From Streptomyces sp. ISL-98 (lineage in GTDB: Bacteria; Actinomycetota; Actinomycetes; Streptomycetales; Streptomycetaceae): 64,000 nt of DNA. Of this stretch, positions 7,811 to 17,098 are shown piece by piece. The translations under genes were made by a program, and so were the position numbers. Under the pieces are notes generated by a model. That model was not told the origin of the DNA and searched no databases. It was given only the letters and a program-made list of their open reading frames with translations. The stretch's first letter is position 1. The number at the start of each line of letters is the position of its first letter. Location: positions 1 through 64,000 of the forward strand of contig NZ_JAGGPB010000004.1 in the NCBI RefSeq assembly GCF_018614055.1. Direction: 5' to 3'.

Positions 7811-8848
7811 ATGTCGCAGGTGACCGAGCACGGCGGTGGCGTGTGGTCCATCAAGGTCCCCATCCCGGACAACCCCCTCGGCCACACCCTGGTGCACCTG
7901 CTCGACACCGACCGGGGCCCGGTCCTGATCGACACCGGCTGGGACGACCCGGCCTCCTGGGACACCCTGGCCGCCGGTCTCGCCTCCCTCGACGTGGCCG
8001 TCACCGACATCCACGGCGTCGTCATCACGCACCACCACCCCGACCACCACGGCCTGTCCGGGCAGGTACGGGACGTATCCGGTGCCTGGATCGCGATGCA
8101 CGCCGCCGACACCGAAGTCGTACGCCGTACCCGCAGCGCGGAACCGGGCACCTGGCTCGACTACATCACCGCGAAACTCACCGCGGCCGGGGCCCCCTAC
8201 GACCACCTCGCCCCCCTCCGTGCCGCCCGCGAATCCGGCCGCATGCGTACCCTCCCCGGCCTCGGGGCGGCCCTCCCCGACCGCGAGATCGTCCCCGGCG
8301 ACCTGCTGCCCCTGGCCGGCCGGCGCCTGCGCGCCGTCTGGACGCCGGGCCACACGCCCGGCCATGTGTGCCTCCACCTGGAAGAGACCCACCCGGCGGG
8401 CCTGCCCGGCAACGGCCGCCTCTTCTCCGGCGACCACCTCCTGCCCGGCATCACCCCGCACATCGGCCTGTACGAGGACCCCGACGACGCCACCGTCACC
8501 GACCCCCTGGGCGACTACCTCGACTCCCTCGAACGCATCGCCCGCCTCACCCCGGCCGAAGTGCTCCCCGCCCACCAGCACGCCTTCACCGACGCCCCCG
8601 GCCGCGTCGATGCACTCCTCGCCCACCATGACGAGCGCCTCACCGGGCTCCGCGCACTCCTCGCCACCCCGCTCACCCCCTGGCAGCTCGCCGAGCGCAT
8701 GGAGTGGAACCGGCCCTGGGACCAAATCCCGTACGGGTCGCGGAACATCGCCGTCTCGGAGGCCGAGGCCCATCTGCGGCGCCTGGTGAAGCTGGGCCAC
8801 GCGGAGGCGGTGCCGGGCAGCGACCCGGTGACGTACATCGCCGTATGA
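7811..8848 (+). CDS. MBL-fold metallo-hydrolase
   Basis: 345 residues. The zinc motif is H74-x-H76-x-D78-H79 (THHHPDHH); the later ligands are in WTPGHTPGHVCLH and FSGDHLLPG. The last 80 or so residues (HDERLTGLRALLATPLTPWQ onward) resemble the winged-helix tail of the thioesterase-like LACTB2/glyoxalase II branch. It is divergent from the aldehyde dehydrogenase and has its own KstR-type site just upstream, suggesting a hydrolytic step, for example on CoA thioesters or lactones, in the same pathway. That assignment is inference. Confidence 0.88.
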   Translation: MSQVTEHGGGVWSIKVPIPDNPLGHTLVHLLDTDRGPVLIDTGWDDPASWDTLAAGLASLDVAVTDIHGVVITHHHPDHHGLSGQVRDVSGAWIAMHAADTEVVRRTRSAEPGTWLDYITAKLTAAGAPYDHLAPLRAARESGRMRTLPGLGAALPDREIVPGDLLPLAGRRLRAVWTPGHTPGHVCLHLEETHPAGLPGNGRLFSGDHLLPGITPHIGLYEDPDDATVTDPLGDYLDSLERIARLTPAEVLPAHQHAFTDAPGRVDALLAHHDERLTGLRALLATPLTPWQLAERMEWNRPWDQIPYGSRNIAVSEAEAHLRRLVKLGHAEAVPGSDPVTYIAV

Positions 8849-8884
8849 GCAGCGGAGCCCCCACGCCCGCCCCGGGCCTGCTTG

Positions 8885-9094
8885 CTACGGGTCGGTAGAG
8901 TGGGCGCGTCGTCATCATGCCCGTCCTGGGGGAAGCCGGTGCAAATCCGGCACTGACCCGCAACCGTATGCCGCTCCTGGTGGGCGGTTAGTCGGAACAC
9001 CCTGTCCGGCATGACTGGCTCGGCACCGTCGAGGTATACGGGGCCGGAGCCTGGTGCGTGGTCTGCGTGCTTGTGCCCGGCTCCTCAGCAGGAG
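8885..9094 (+). ncRNA. Cobalamin riboswitch with RBS-sequestering hairpin
   Basis: The core GGAAGCCGGTGCAAATCCGG (8930-8949) followed by CACTGACCCGCAACCGT and the B12 box AGTCGGAACACC (8991-9002) is the adenosylcobalamin aptamer. Downstream, CTCCT (9081-9085) can pair with AGGAG (9090-9094) in the Shine-Dalgarno sequence of the next gene, while GGAGC (9046-9050) can capture GCTCC (9080-9084) instead. That gives a simple translational switch: cobalamin should favour the closed ribosome site. The aptamer assignment is firm; the switching pairs are my reading. Confidence 0.93.
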
Positions 9095-9109
9095 AGGCCC
9101 CCGCCCGTC

Positions 9110-10351
9110 ATGACCCTTCGCCGCAGCGCAGCCATAGTGCTCGCCGCTTCCGCCGTACTGTGCGCTGCCGCCGCCCCGGTCGCAGTCGCTGCCCCGACCC
9201 CCAAGCCTCCCGTGGTGCCGTCCGGTCTGTACGGCGCCAAGGACCCGACGTACGACGGTGTCTGGCGGCAGTCGCTGGCCCTCCTCGCCCAGGACACGGT
9301 GGGCGTCGAGCCCGCCGCGAAGGCCGTGAACTGGCTGGCCGGGCAGCAGTGCGACAGCGGTGGTTTCGCGTCCTTCCGCGCCGACGCCGCCGAGCCGTGC
9401 ACCGCGAAGACCATGATGGACAGCAACGCCACCGCGGCCGCCGTGCAGGCACTGAGCGCGCTCGGCGGGCAGGACGCCGTTGTGAAGAAGGGCGTCGGCT
9501 GGCTGAAGTCCGCGCAGAACCAGGACGGCGGCTGGGGCTACAACCCGGGCGGCCCGAGCGACTCCAACTCCACGTCGGTCGTGATCGGCGCGCTGGCCGC
9601 TGCGGGCGAGAAGCCCGGCGAGGTGAAGTCGCAGAAGGGCAAGTCGCCGTACGACGCGCTCGTGACGTTCGCGATCCCGTGCGACGCGAAGAAGGGCGGC
9701 GGCGCGTTCGCGTACCAGCCGGACAAGGCCGGGAAGCTCGCGCCCAACGACGACGCGACAGCGGCGGGTGTACTGGGCGCGCTCGGCCAGGGACTGGCTG
9801 CCCAGGGCAAGAAGGACGGCGCGAAGGCGGAGTGCGCCGAGGCGGCCGGGAAGCCGACTCCCGCGCAGGCCGCGGCCAACGGCGCGGCGTACCTGACCGG
9901 CGTACTCGCCAAGACCGGGCACCTCGACACGCCGCCCATGCCCGGCGCCGAGAACCCCGAGACGCAGCCCGACTTCGGCAACACGGCGGACGCCGTCGTC
10001 GCACTGGCCGCGCAGGGCGGGGCCGACCAGGCGAAGAAGCCGCTGGAGTGGCTGAAGAAGAACTCCGCGGCGTGGGCGAAGGAGAACGGCCCGGCCGCGT
10101 ACGCCCAGCTGGTCCTCGCCGCGAACGCGACCGGCACCGACCCCCGGAACTTCGGCGGCACCGACCTGGTCAAGGCGCTCAACGCGACCGGTCCCGCGCC
10201 GCAGGAGACGAAGGCCGGTGAGGAGAAGAAGGACAGTGCGGACGATGACGGCGGCTTCGCCGGGTGGTGGATCGTCGCTGTCTTCTTCATCGCCAGTGCC
10301 GGCGTCGGCATCCTGTTCAGCGGCCGCAAGAAGAAGAACGCGCAGCTGTGA
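9110..10351 (+). CDS. Surface alpha/alpha-toroid protein under B12 riboswitch control
   Basis: 413 residues. A Sec signal peptide (residues 1-28, ending near VAVAA) is followed by repeats of the prenyltransferase/squalene-oxidase type, such as QNQDGGWGYNPGG, CDSGGFASF and GNTADAVVALA. A C-terminal membrane segment (GWWIVAVFFIASAGVGILF) and a basic tail (GRKKKNAQL) anchor it outside the membrane. The fold matches the alpha domain of animal intrinsic factor and transcobalamin. Cobalamin-riboswitch control and the ECF transporter that follows argue for corrinoid binding, not prenyl transfer. The ATG is preceded by AGGAGAGG. Its stop overlaps the next gene's GTG. Homologous layouts are known in Streptomyces (SCO2322 region). 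Confidence 0.85.
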   Translation: MTLRRSAAIVLAASAVLCAAAAPVAVAAPTPKPPVVPSGLYGAKDPTYDGVWRQSLALLAQDTVGVEPAAKAVNWLAGQQCDSGGFASFRADAAEPCTAKTMMDSNATAAAVQALSALGGQDAVVKKGVGWLKSAQNQDGGWGYNPGGPSDSNSTSVVIGALAAAGEKPGEVKSQKGKSPYDALVTFAIPCDAKKGGGAFAYQPDKAGKLAPNDDATAAGVLGALGQGLAAQGKKDGAKAECAEAAGKPTPAQAAANGAAYLTGVLAKTGHLDTPPMPGAENPETQPDFGNTADAVVALAAQGGADQAKKPLEWLKKNSAAWAKENGPAAYAQLVLAANATGTDPRNFGGTDLVKALNATGPAPQETKAGEEKKDSADDDGGFAGWWIVAVFFIASAGVGILFSGRKKKNAQL

Positions 10352-11034
10352 CCCGTACCCGGCTTGCCGCCTCCGTCCTCGCGCTCGGCGTCGTTCTTAC
10401 GGTGCTGGGCGGCGGGGCGGGCTCCGCGCAGGCGGCAACCGGCTACCGCTACTGGTCGTTCTGGGTCGGCGACGGCGGGAAGTGGACGTACGCGACGCAG
10501 GGGCCTGCCGGCCTGCGGCCCGCCGACGGTGATGTGATCGGCTTCCGGTTCTCGGTGAGCGAGGACTCGCAGGAATCCGCGAAGCCGCGCCGCGCGGCCG
10601 GCTTCGACGCGATCTGCGGCAAGTCGCCCGAGTCCGCCAAGGCCGGTTCCGACGGCGGCTCCAAGCGGATCGCGCTCGTCATCGACCCCGGTACGGCGGC
10701 CGACGCTCCGGCCGGCGAGCAGCCGCCCGCGCTGCGTACCGCATGCGCGCGGGTCGGCGCGGACGCGACGAGCGCCGACGCGCTCGCCTCGGTGGCGAAG
10801 CCGCTGCGCTACAACAGCGGGGCGCTGCTCTGCGCGATCTCGGGGTACCCGAAGACGGGCTGCGGGGAGCAGGTGTCCGACGGGGGCGCGGACATGTCCG
10901 CCCGGCCCGCCATCTCCGTCAAGACCGACGACGGCAACGGAAGCGGACCCTCCGCAGGGCTGCTCGTCGGCCTCGCCGCCGTGCTCGGGCTGGGCGCGGC
11001 GGGGGTGTGGCGGGCGCGGCGCCGGCGCGGATGA
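10348..11034 (+). CDS. SCO2322-family secreted, membrane-anchored protein
   Basis: 228 residues. Signal peptide up to AQA (about residue 30), then a compact beta-rich domain GYRYWSFWVGDGGKW ... LRPADGDVIGFRF, then a cysteine-containing region (CGKSPES, CARVGAD, CAISGYPKTGCG). A C-terminal membrane helix (SAGLLVGLAAVLGLGAAGVW) and arginine stop-transfer tail complete it. The first domain recalls the W-x-V-x-G ... DGD-x-V-x-w-x-Y pattern of the transcobalamin/intrinsic-factor beta domain (DUF4430); that link is from memory. The GTG overlaps the toroid gene's stop (GTGA), so the two secreted proteins are made together, which suggests a complex. Confidence 0.78.
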   Translation: MTRTRLAASVLALGVVLTVLGGGAGSAQAATGYRYWSFWVGDGGKWTYATQGPAGLRPADGDVIGFRFSVSEDSQESAKPRRAAGFDAICGKSPESAKAGSDGGSKRIALVIDPGTAADAPAGEQPPALRTACARVGADATSADALASVAKPLRYNSGALLCAISGYPKTGCGEQVSDGGADMSARPAISVKTDDGNGSGPSAGLLVGLAAVLGLGAAGVWRARRRRG

Positions 11035-11139
11035 CGCGAATGACCCGGATGACGCGGAATCGGCTGATCTCGATGACGTCCATGGCCTCGCTGCGCTCTC
11101 TGACCTCATTGACCTCATTGACCTCGCAGACCTCCAAGG
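11031..11139 (+). repeat. Short tandem repeats in the T-component N-terminus
   Basis: Three 9-base units ATGACGCGA/ATGACCCGG/ATGACGCGG open the gene. Near 11098-11128 there are units of the type TGACCTCAT repeated about every 9 bases. In-frame units change only the number of MTR or LTS triplets, so length variation between strains would be tolerated. Confidence 0.7.
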
Positions 11140-12263
11140 CCCTCCGCGCGCCCGAAGCGAACCGCAGCAACGCCCTGCACGCCGGGGCCTGGTGGCTGTG
11201 GGCGCTCGGACTTGCCGCAGCCGCTTCCCGGACCACCAACCCGCTGCTGCTCGGGATGCTGGTGGGAGTGGCGGGGTACGTGGTGGCGGCGCGCAGGACG
11301 GATGCGCCGTGGGCGCGTTCGTACGGTGCGTTCGTCAAGCTCGGGCTGGTCGTCATCGGGATCCGGCTGGTCTTCTCCGCCTTCCTCGGCTCACCGATCC
11401 CGGGCATCCACACCGTCTTCTCGCTGCCCGAAGTGCCGCTGCCCGGCTGGGCACAGGGCGTGCGGATCGGCGGGCGGGTGACTGCCGAACAGCTGGTCTT
11501 CGCCCTGTACGACGGGGCGAAGCTGGCCACGCTGCTGATCTGCGTGGGCGCCGCGAACGCGCTCGCCAATCCGGCGCGGCTGCTCAAGTCCCTGCCCGCC
11601 GCGCTGTACGAGGCCGGGGTCGCGGTCGTCGTCGCGATGACCTTCGCGCCGAACATGGTCGCCGATGTCGTACGGCTGCGTACCGCGCGCCGCCTGCGCG
11701 GGCGTCCGACCGGCGGGGTCAAGGCCGTTCTCCAGATCGGGCTGCCCGTACTTGAGGGCGCCCTGGAACGGTCGGTCGCGGTGGCCGCGTCGATGGACGC
11801 GCGCGGCTACGGGCGCACCGCCCAGGTACCGCCCGCCGTGCGCCGTACGACGACCGCGCTGACGCTGGGCGGGCTGCTCGGTGTGTGCGCCGGGTCGTAC
11901 GGGCTGCTGGCCGCCGAGGGGGCGGCGTACGGTCTGCCGGTCCTGGTGGCCGGGCTCGTAGCCGCGATGGCGGGCCTGCGGCTGGGTGGCCGACGCAGCG
12001 TCCGTACCCGCTACCGGCCCGACGAGTGGGGTGTGCGGGCGTGGCTGGTGGCCGGGTCGGGTGCGGCGGTCGCGGCGCTGATGATCTGGGCGGGTTCGTG
12101 CGATCCGGAGGGGCTGCAGCCGGGGGTTGTGCCGCTGGTGGCGCCGGAGTTCCCGCTGTGGCCGGCGGCGTCCGTCCTGATCGGCTTGCTGCCGGCTTTT
12201 GTGGCTCCCGTGGCTCCCCTCGCTCCCGTGACCCCCGTACAGAAAGCGAATCAAGGCCTGTGA
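11031..12263 (+). CDS. ECF transporter transmembrane (T) component, CbiQ family
   Basis: 410 residues, multi-pass membrane protein. The conserved cytoplasmic coupling region appears as SMDARGYGRT, the A-R-G signature that contacts the ATPases, with a second signature near RTARRLRGRP. Segments such as WWLWALGLAAAAS and LGMLVGVAGYVVAA form the first helices. The ATG overlaps the previous stop (ATGA). The first 35 residues are unusually repetitive (MTRMTRMTR, then SLRSLTSLTSLTSQTS), encoded by short tandem DNA repeats, and probably do not belong to the folded core; an internal start is possible. Confidence 0.88.
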   Translation: MTRMTRMTRNRLISMTSMASLRSLTSLTSLTSQTSKALRAPEANRSNALHAGAWWLWALGLAAAASRTTNPLLLGMLVGVAGYVVAARRTDAPWARSYGAFVKLGLVVIGIRLVFSAFLGSPIPGIHTVFSLPEVPLPGWAQGVRIGGRVTAEQLVFALYDGAKLATLLICVGAANALANPARLLKSLPAALYEAGVAVVVAMTFAPNMVADVVRLRTARRLRGRPTGGVKAVLQIGLPVLEGALERSVAVAASMDARGYGRTAQVPPAVRRTTTALTLGGLLGVCAGSYGLLAAEGAAYGLPVLVAGLVAAMAGLRLGGRRSVRTRYRPDEWGVRAWLVAGSGAAVAALMIWAGSCDPEGLQPGVVPLVAPEFPLWPAASVLIGLLPAFVAPVAPLAPVTPVQKANQGL

Positions 12264-14137
12264 TCCGGTTCGAGAATGTGTCGGTCCGCTACGGCGATGC
12301 TGCCGCGCCCGCGATCCAGGGTGTCGATCTCACGGTGCCCGAGGGTGAGCTCGTGCTGCTCGTCGGCCCGTCGGGGGTCGGCAAGTCGACTCTGCTGGGT
12401 GCGGTTTCCGGGCTCGTACCCCACTTCACGGGGGGCACCCTGCGCGGCCGCGTCACGGTCGACGGGCGTGACACCCGTACGCACAAGCCGCGCGAACTGG
12501 CGGATCTCGTCGGCACGGTGGGCCAGGACCCGCTCGCGCACTTCGTCACCGACACCGTCGAGGACGAGCTGGCGTACGGCATGGAATCGCTGGGCCTCGC
12601 GCCGGCTGTCATGCGACGCCGGGTCGAGGAGACGCTGGATCTGCTGGGCCTGGCGGAGCTCAGGGACCGCCCGATCGCCACGCTGTCCGGCGGCCAGCAG
12701 CAGCGCGTGGCGATCGGCTCGGTCCTGACGCCGCACCCGAAGGTGCTGGTCCTGGACGAGCCGACGTCGGCGCTGGATCCGGCGGCGGCGGAGGAGGTGC
12801 TCGCGGTGCTGCAACGTCTGGTGCACGACCTCGGGACGACGGTGCTGATGGCGGAGCACCGGCTTGAGCGGGTCGTGCAGTACGCGGACCAGGTCATTCT
12901 GCTGGCGGCGCCGGGCGAGGCGCCGCGCATGGGTGCGCCGGCCGAGATCATGGCGGTGTCGCCGGTGCATCCGCCCGTGGTGGGGCTTGGGCGCCTCGCG
13001 GGCTGGGACCCGCTGCCCCTTTCTGTACGGGATGCGCGGCGGGGGGCGGCGGATCTGCGGGCACGGCTGGCCGGCGCGGAGGCGGACTTTGTTCCCCACC
13101 CCGCCCCTTCCCGAAACTGGGGGGCAAGCCCCCAGCGCCCCGGGACGCCCTTCGGGCGTGGTCCTCAAACGCCGGACGGGCTGGAAAATCCAGCCCCTGG
13201 GGGTCCCCCCTGGACGCAGTCCTTGGGGGAGTTTGAGGAGCGGGGTCTGGGGCGGAGCCCCAGTTTCGGGAAGGGGCGGGGTGGGGAAAGACTCGCCCGC
13301 CTGCTGCGCCGCAGCACGGAGCACCGCCGTGACGCGTCAACGGCGTCCGGGGCGGAAAGCCCGTCGCAGGCGCACCGCATCGCAGCCATCGCAGCGCTCG
13401 GCGTCCGCCGCGACCGTGTCGAGGCCCTCCGACGGGTCGACCTGACCGTCTCCCCGGGCGAAACCATCGCCCTCATGGGCCGCAACGGCGCCGGCAAATC
13501 CACCCTCCTCTCCGCCCTCGTCGGCATGATCGAGCCCACCTCCGGCTCCGTGAGCGTCGGCGGCCGCACACCCCACCGCACCCAGCCCCGCGAGATGGTC
13601 CGCCAGGTCGGGCTCGTTCCGCAGGAGCCGCGCGATCTGCTGTACGCCGACACGGTCGCCGCCGAGTGCGCCGCGGCCGACAGCGACGCGGGCGCCGAGC
13701 CCGGGAGCTGCCGCGCACTGGTGACCGCGCTCCTCCCGGACGTACAGGACGCCACGCATCCGCGCGACCTGTCCGAGGGCCAGCGCCTCGCCCTGGCCCT
13801 GGCCATCGTGCTCACCGGGCGCCCCCCGCTCCTCCTCCTCGACGAGCCGACGCGCGGCCTGGACTACGCGGCGAAGGCCCGCCTGGTCGGGCTGCTGCGC
13901 GCCCTGGCCGCCGACGGGCACGCGATCGTACTGGCGACGCACGACGTCGAGCTCGCCGCAGAGCTCGCCCACCGGGTCGTGATCCTCGCCGACGGCGAGG
14001 TCGTCGCGGACGGCCCGACGGCCGAGGTCGTCGTCTCCTCCCCCGCCTTCGCCCCGCAGGTCGCGAAGATCCTCGCGCCGCAGAAGTGGCTGACCGTCGC
14101 GCAGGTGCGCGACGCACTGGGAGGAGGAGCCGCATGA
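12260..14137 (+). CDS. ECF transporter double ATPase (A and A' fused)
   Basis: 625 residues with two ABC domains. Domain 1: Walker A GPSGVGKST (36-44), signature LSGGQQQR (142-149), Walker B VLVLDEPTSALD (163-174). Domain 2: Walker A GRNGAGKST (about 407-415), degenerate signature LSEGQR, Walker B LLLLDEPTRGLD. The two are joined by a linker, residues about 278-343, that is translated from a MITE-like palindromic repeat (13092-13288) and is rich in Pro, Gly and Arg. It energises the T and S components on either side. The GTG start overlaps the T-component stop, and the gene's stop overlaps the S-component ATG. Confidence 0.92.
   Translation: MIRFENVSVRYGDAAAPAIQGVDLTVPEGELVLLVGPSGVGKSTLLGAVSGLVPHFTGGTLRGRVTVDGRDTRTHKPRELADLVGTVGQDPLAHFVTDTVEDELAYGMESLGLAPAVMRRRVEETLDLLGLAELRDRPIATLSGGQQQRVAIGSVLTPHPKVLVLDEPTSALDPAAAEEVLAVLQRLVHDLGTTVLMAEHRLERVVQYADQVILLAAPGEAPRMGAPAEIMAVSPVHPPVVGLGRLAGWDPLPLSVRDARRGAADLRARLAGAEADFVPHPAPSRNWGASPQRPGTPFGRGPQTPDGLENPAPGGPPWTQSLGEFEERGLGRSPSFGKGRGGERLARLLRRSTEHRRDASTASGAESPSQAHRIAAIAALGVRRDRVEALRRVDLTVSPGETIALMGRNGAGKSTLLSALVGMIEPTSGSVSVGGRTPHRTQPREMVRQVGLVPQEPRDLLYADTVAAECAAADSDAGAEPGSCRALVTALLPDVQDATHPRDLSEGQRLALALAIVLTGRPPLLLLDEPTRGLDYAAKARLVGLLRALAADGHAIVLATHDVELAAELAHRVVILADGEVVADGPTAEVVVSSPAFAPQVAKILAPQKWLTVAQVRDALGGGAA
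13092..13288. repeat. MITE-like palindromic element inside the ATPase gene
   Basis: A perfect 31-bp inverted repeat (13092-13122 and 13258-13288; arms contain TTCCCGAAACTGGGG and its complement) encloses several smaller hairpins, e.g. ACGCCC-TTC-GGGCGT and CTGGA-AAA-TCCAG. Shared blocks recur at 27.65-27.78 kb between genes. It has no ORF of its own; in the ATPase gene it is read through in frame as an inter-domain linker. Confidence 0.85.
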
Positions 14138-14946
14138 CCACCGCGCGCCCCGTGCGCCTCGGCCCCCGGTCGGTCGCCGCGCTCCTGCTCATCAGCGCGA
14201 TCGGCGTCATCGCCTTCGGCTGGCCGCTGCTCGCCGACTCCGCCTCCGGGCTCGCCCACTCGCAGGACGCCCCCTGGCTGTTCGCCGCGCTGCTCCCGCT
14301 CCTCGTCGCGGTCGTGGTCGCGACGATCACCGACTCCGGGCTCGATGCGAAGGCCGTCGCGATGCTGGGCGTGCTGGCGGCCGTGGGGGCGGCGCTGCGC
14401 CCGCTCGGGGCGGGGACAGCGGGTCTGGAGCCGATGTTCTTCCTGATGGTGCTGAGCGGCCGCGTCCTCGGCCCGGGCTTCGGCTTCGTACTCGGCTCGG
14501 TGACGATGTTCGCGTCCGCGCTGCTCACGGGTGGTGTCGGGCCGTGGATGCCGTTCCAGATGCTGGCCATGGGCTGGTTCACGATGGGCGCGGGCCTGCT
14601 GCCGGGAGCGGAGAGGCTGCGCGGCCGCGCGGAGCTGGCGATGCTGGCGGCGTACGGCTGCGCTGCCGCCTTTCTCTACGGCACGATCATGAACCTCCAG
14701 GGCTGGCCGTACTTGGGCAGCGACTCCAGTGGCATCTCCTTCGACCCCGACGATCCGCTGCACGAGAACCTGGCCCGCTTCCTCGCGTACTGCGTCGCCA
14801 CATCCCTCGGATGGGACCTGGGCCGGGCCACGCTCACCGTCGTACTGACGCTCACGATCGGCGCGACTCTCCTCAAGGCGCTGCGCCGGGCCACGCGCCG
14901 TGCGGCCTTCGAGGCGCAGGTCACATTTGACGGTCCGGGGCGGTGA
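14134..14946 (+). CDS. ECF transporter substrate-specific (S) component
   Basis: 270 residues with about six hydrophobic helices (SVAALLLISAIGVIAFGW, LFAALLPLLVAVVVATI, MFFLMVLSGRVLGPGFGFV, WMPFQMLAMGWFTMG, and two more). The LGPGFGFVLGSVTMFASALLTGG region is the usual S-component loop-helix. It is the last gene of the riboswitch operon, starting inside the ATPase stop (ATGA) with GGAGGAGG upstream. By context the ligand is cobalamin or a cobalamin precursor. The S family is often left unnamed in Streptomyces, so substrate is inference. Confidence 0.87.
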   Translation: MTTARPVRLGPRSVAALLLISAIGVIAFGWPLLADSASGLAHSQDAPWLFAALLPLLVAVVVATITDSGLDAKAVAMLGVLAAVGAALRPLGAGTAGLEPMFFLMVLSGRVLGPGFGFVLGSVTMFASALLTGGVGPWMPFQMLAMGWFTMGAGLLPGAERLRGRAELAMLAAYGCAAAFLYGTIMNLQGWPYLGSDSSGISFDPDDPLHENLARFLAYCVATSLGWDLGRATLTVVLTLTIGATLLKALRRATRRAAFEAQVTFDGPGR

Positions 14947-15212
14947 GAGGGCCCACAGGACCTTGGTCCTCAACTAGCCCGGGTAGTAGGCGCAGGGACC
15001 CCTCAAGGGACCCCGTCACACCTCTCTGACCTGCGCAGACAGGTGCTAGCGCACCCGTAGGCCGTTATGCCTGATTTGCCGGTTCTGCTAGTAAGCAGGG
15101 TGATTGCAGCGGGCTCTCAGGCCTGCTTCATTGGAGCAGTCGCCGAGCGCAGCACCACCGGCCGCAACGGCCCGCGCCGCGACATCCCTTGTTCCCGACG
15201 TTAGGCATCCAC
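14947..15212. other. Intergenic leader of the transglycosylase gene
   Basis: No gene is visible in these 266 bases. Inverted pieces such as GGGACCCCTCAAGGGACCCC and CACCTCTCTGACCTGCGCAGACAGGTG suggest structured RNA after the ECF operon. I looked for the c-di-AMP (ydaO) riboswitch that controls some Streptomyces cell-wall hydrolases and did not find its conserved blocks. Confidence 0.4.
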
Positions 15213-15623
15213 GTGTCCTTCTCCTTCGCCAACCGCCTCTCCGCCCGCCAGAAGTCCGTTGCCGTCGGCGCCGCCGCGCTCCTCGGTTCCGTGGGCGTGG
15301 TGATGGGTGGAGCCGGCTCCTCCGAGGCCGCAGCCGCGACCCCGCAGTCGATCGCGAAGAAGATGATCCCGGACAACGCGCAGTACCAGTGCTTCGACAA
15401 GATCGTGTCGCACGAGAGCGGCTGGAACCCGCAGGCCAGCAACGCGTCGTCCGGCGCCTACGGCCTGGTCCAGGCGCTGCCCGCCTCCAAGATGTCGTCC
15501 GCGGGCGCCGACTGGAAGACCAACCCGGCCACGCAGATCAAGTGGGGCCTGGACTACATGAACGAGCGCTACGGCAGCCCGTGCGAGGCCTGGGGCTTCT
15601 GGCAGTCCAACGGCTGGTACTGA
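15213..15623 (+). CDS. Secreted lytic transglycosylase-like protein
   Basis: 136 residues. A Sec signal peptide (RLSARQKSVAVGAAALLGSVGVVM, cleavage near SEA-AAA) is followed by a single SLT/Rpf-like catalytic domain: HESGWNPQASNASSGAYGLVQ, in which Glu of HESGWN is the likely acid, and the terminal WGFWQSNGWY. It should cleave peptidoglycan glycan strands outside the membrane. The start at GTG 15213 (VSFSFANRLSAR) agrees with related Streptomyces proteins; a TTG at 15189 is in frame. Lacking LysM or other wall-binding domains, it is at the short end of the family. Confidence 0.85.
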   Translation: MSFSFANRLSARQKSVAVGAAALLGSVGVVMGGAGSSEAAAATPQSIAKKMIPDNAQYQCFDKIVSHESGWNPQASNASSGAYGLVQALPASKMSSAGADWKTNPATQIKWGLDYMNERYGSPCEAWGFWQSNGWY

Positions 15624-15658
15624 GCCGACCGGCCGGCCACCCTCGACGAGTCGCCCCT

Positions 15659-15685
15659 GTGGTCGGCCACCCCCCGGCCGACCAC
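15659..15685. terminator. Bidirectional hairpin between convergent genes
   Basis: GTGGTCGGCC pairs perfectly with GGCCGACCAC over a 7-base loop of A and C. It lies between the ends of the transglycosylase and the thiolase genes and has no T-run, as is common for Streptomyces terminators. Confidence 0.65.
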
Positions 15686-15690
15686 CCCCG

Positions 15691-17076
<1,386 letters not shown>

Positions 17077-17098
17077 TCAGACAGACATGGAGCTGCCG

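Noticed and set aside
14947..15212. Possible c-di-AMP (ydaO) riboswitch before the transglycosylase gene
   Set aside because: The gene type fits, but I could not find the conserved GGGG-TGAA and related blocks.
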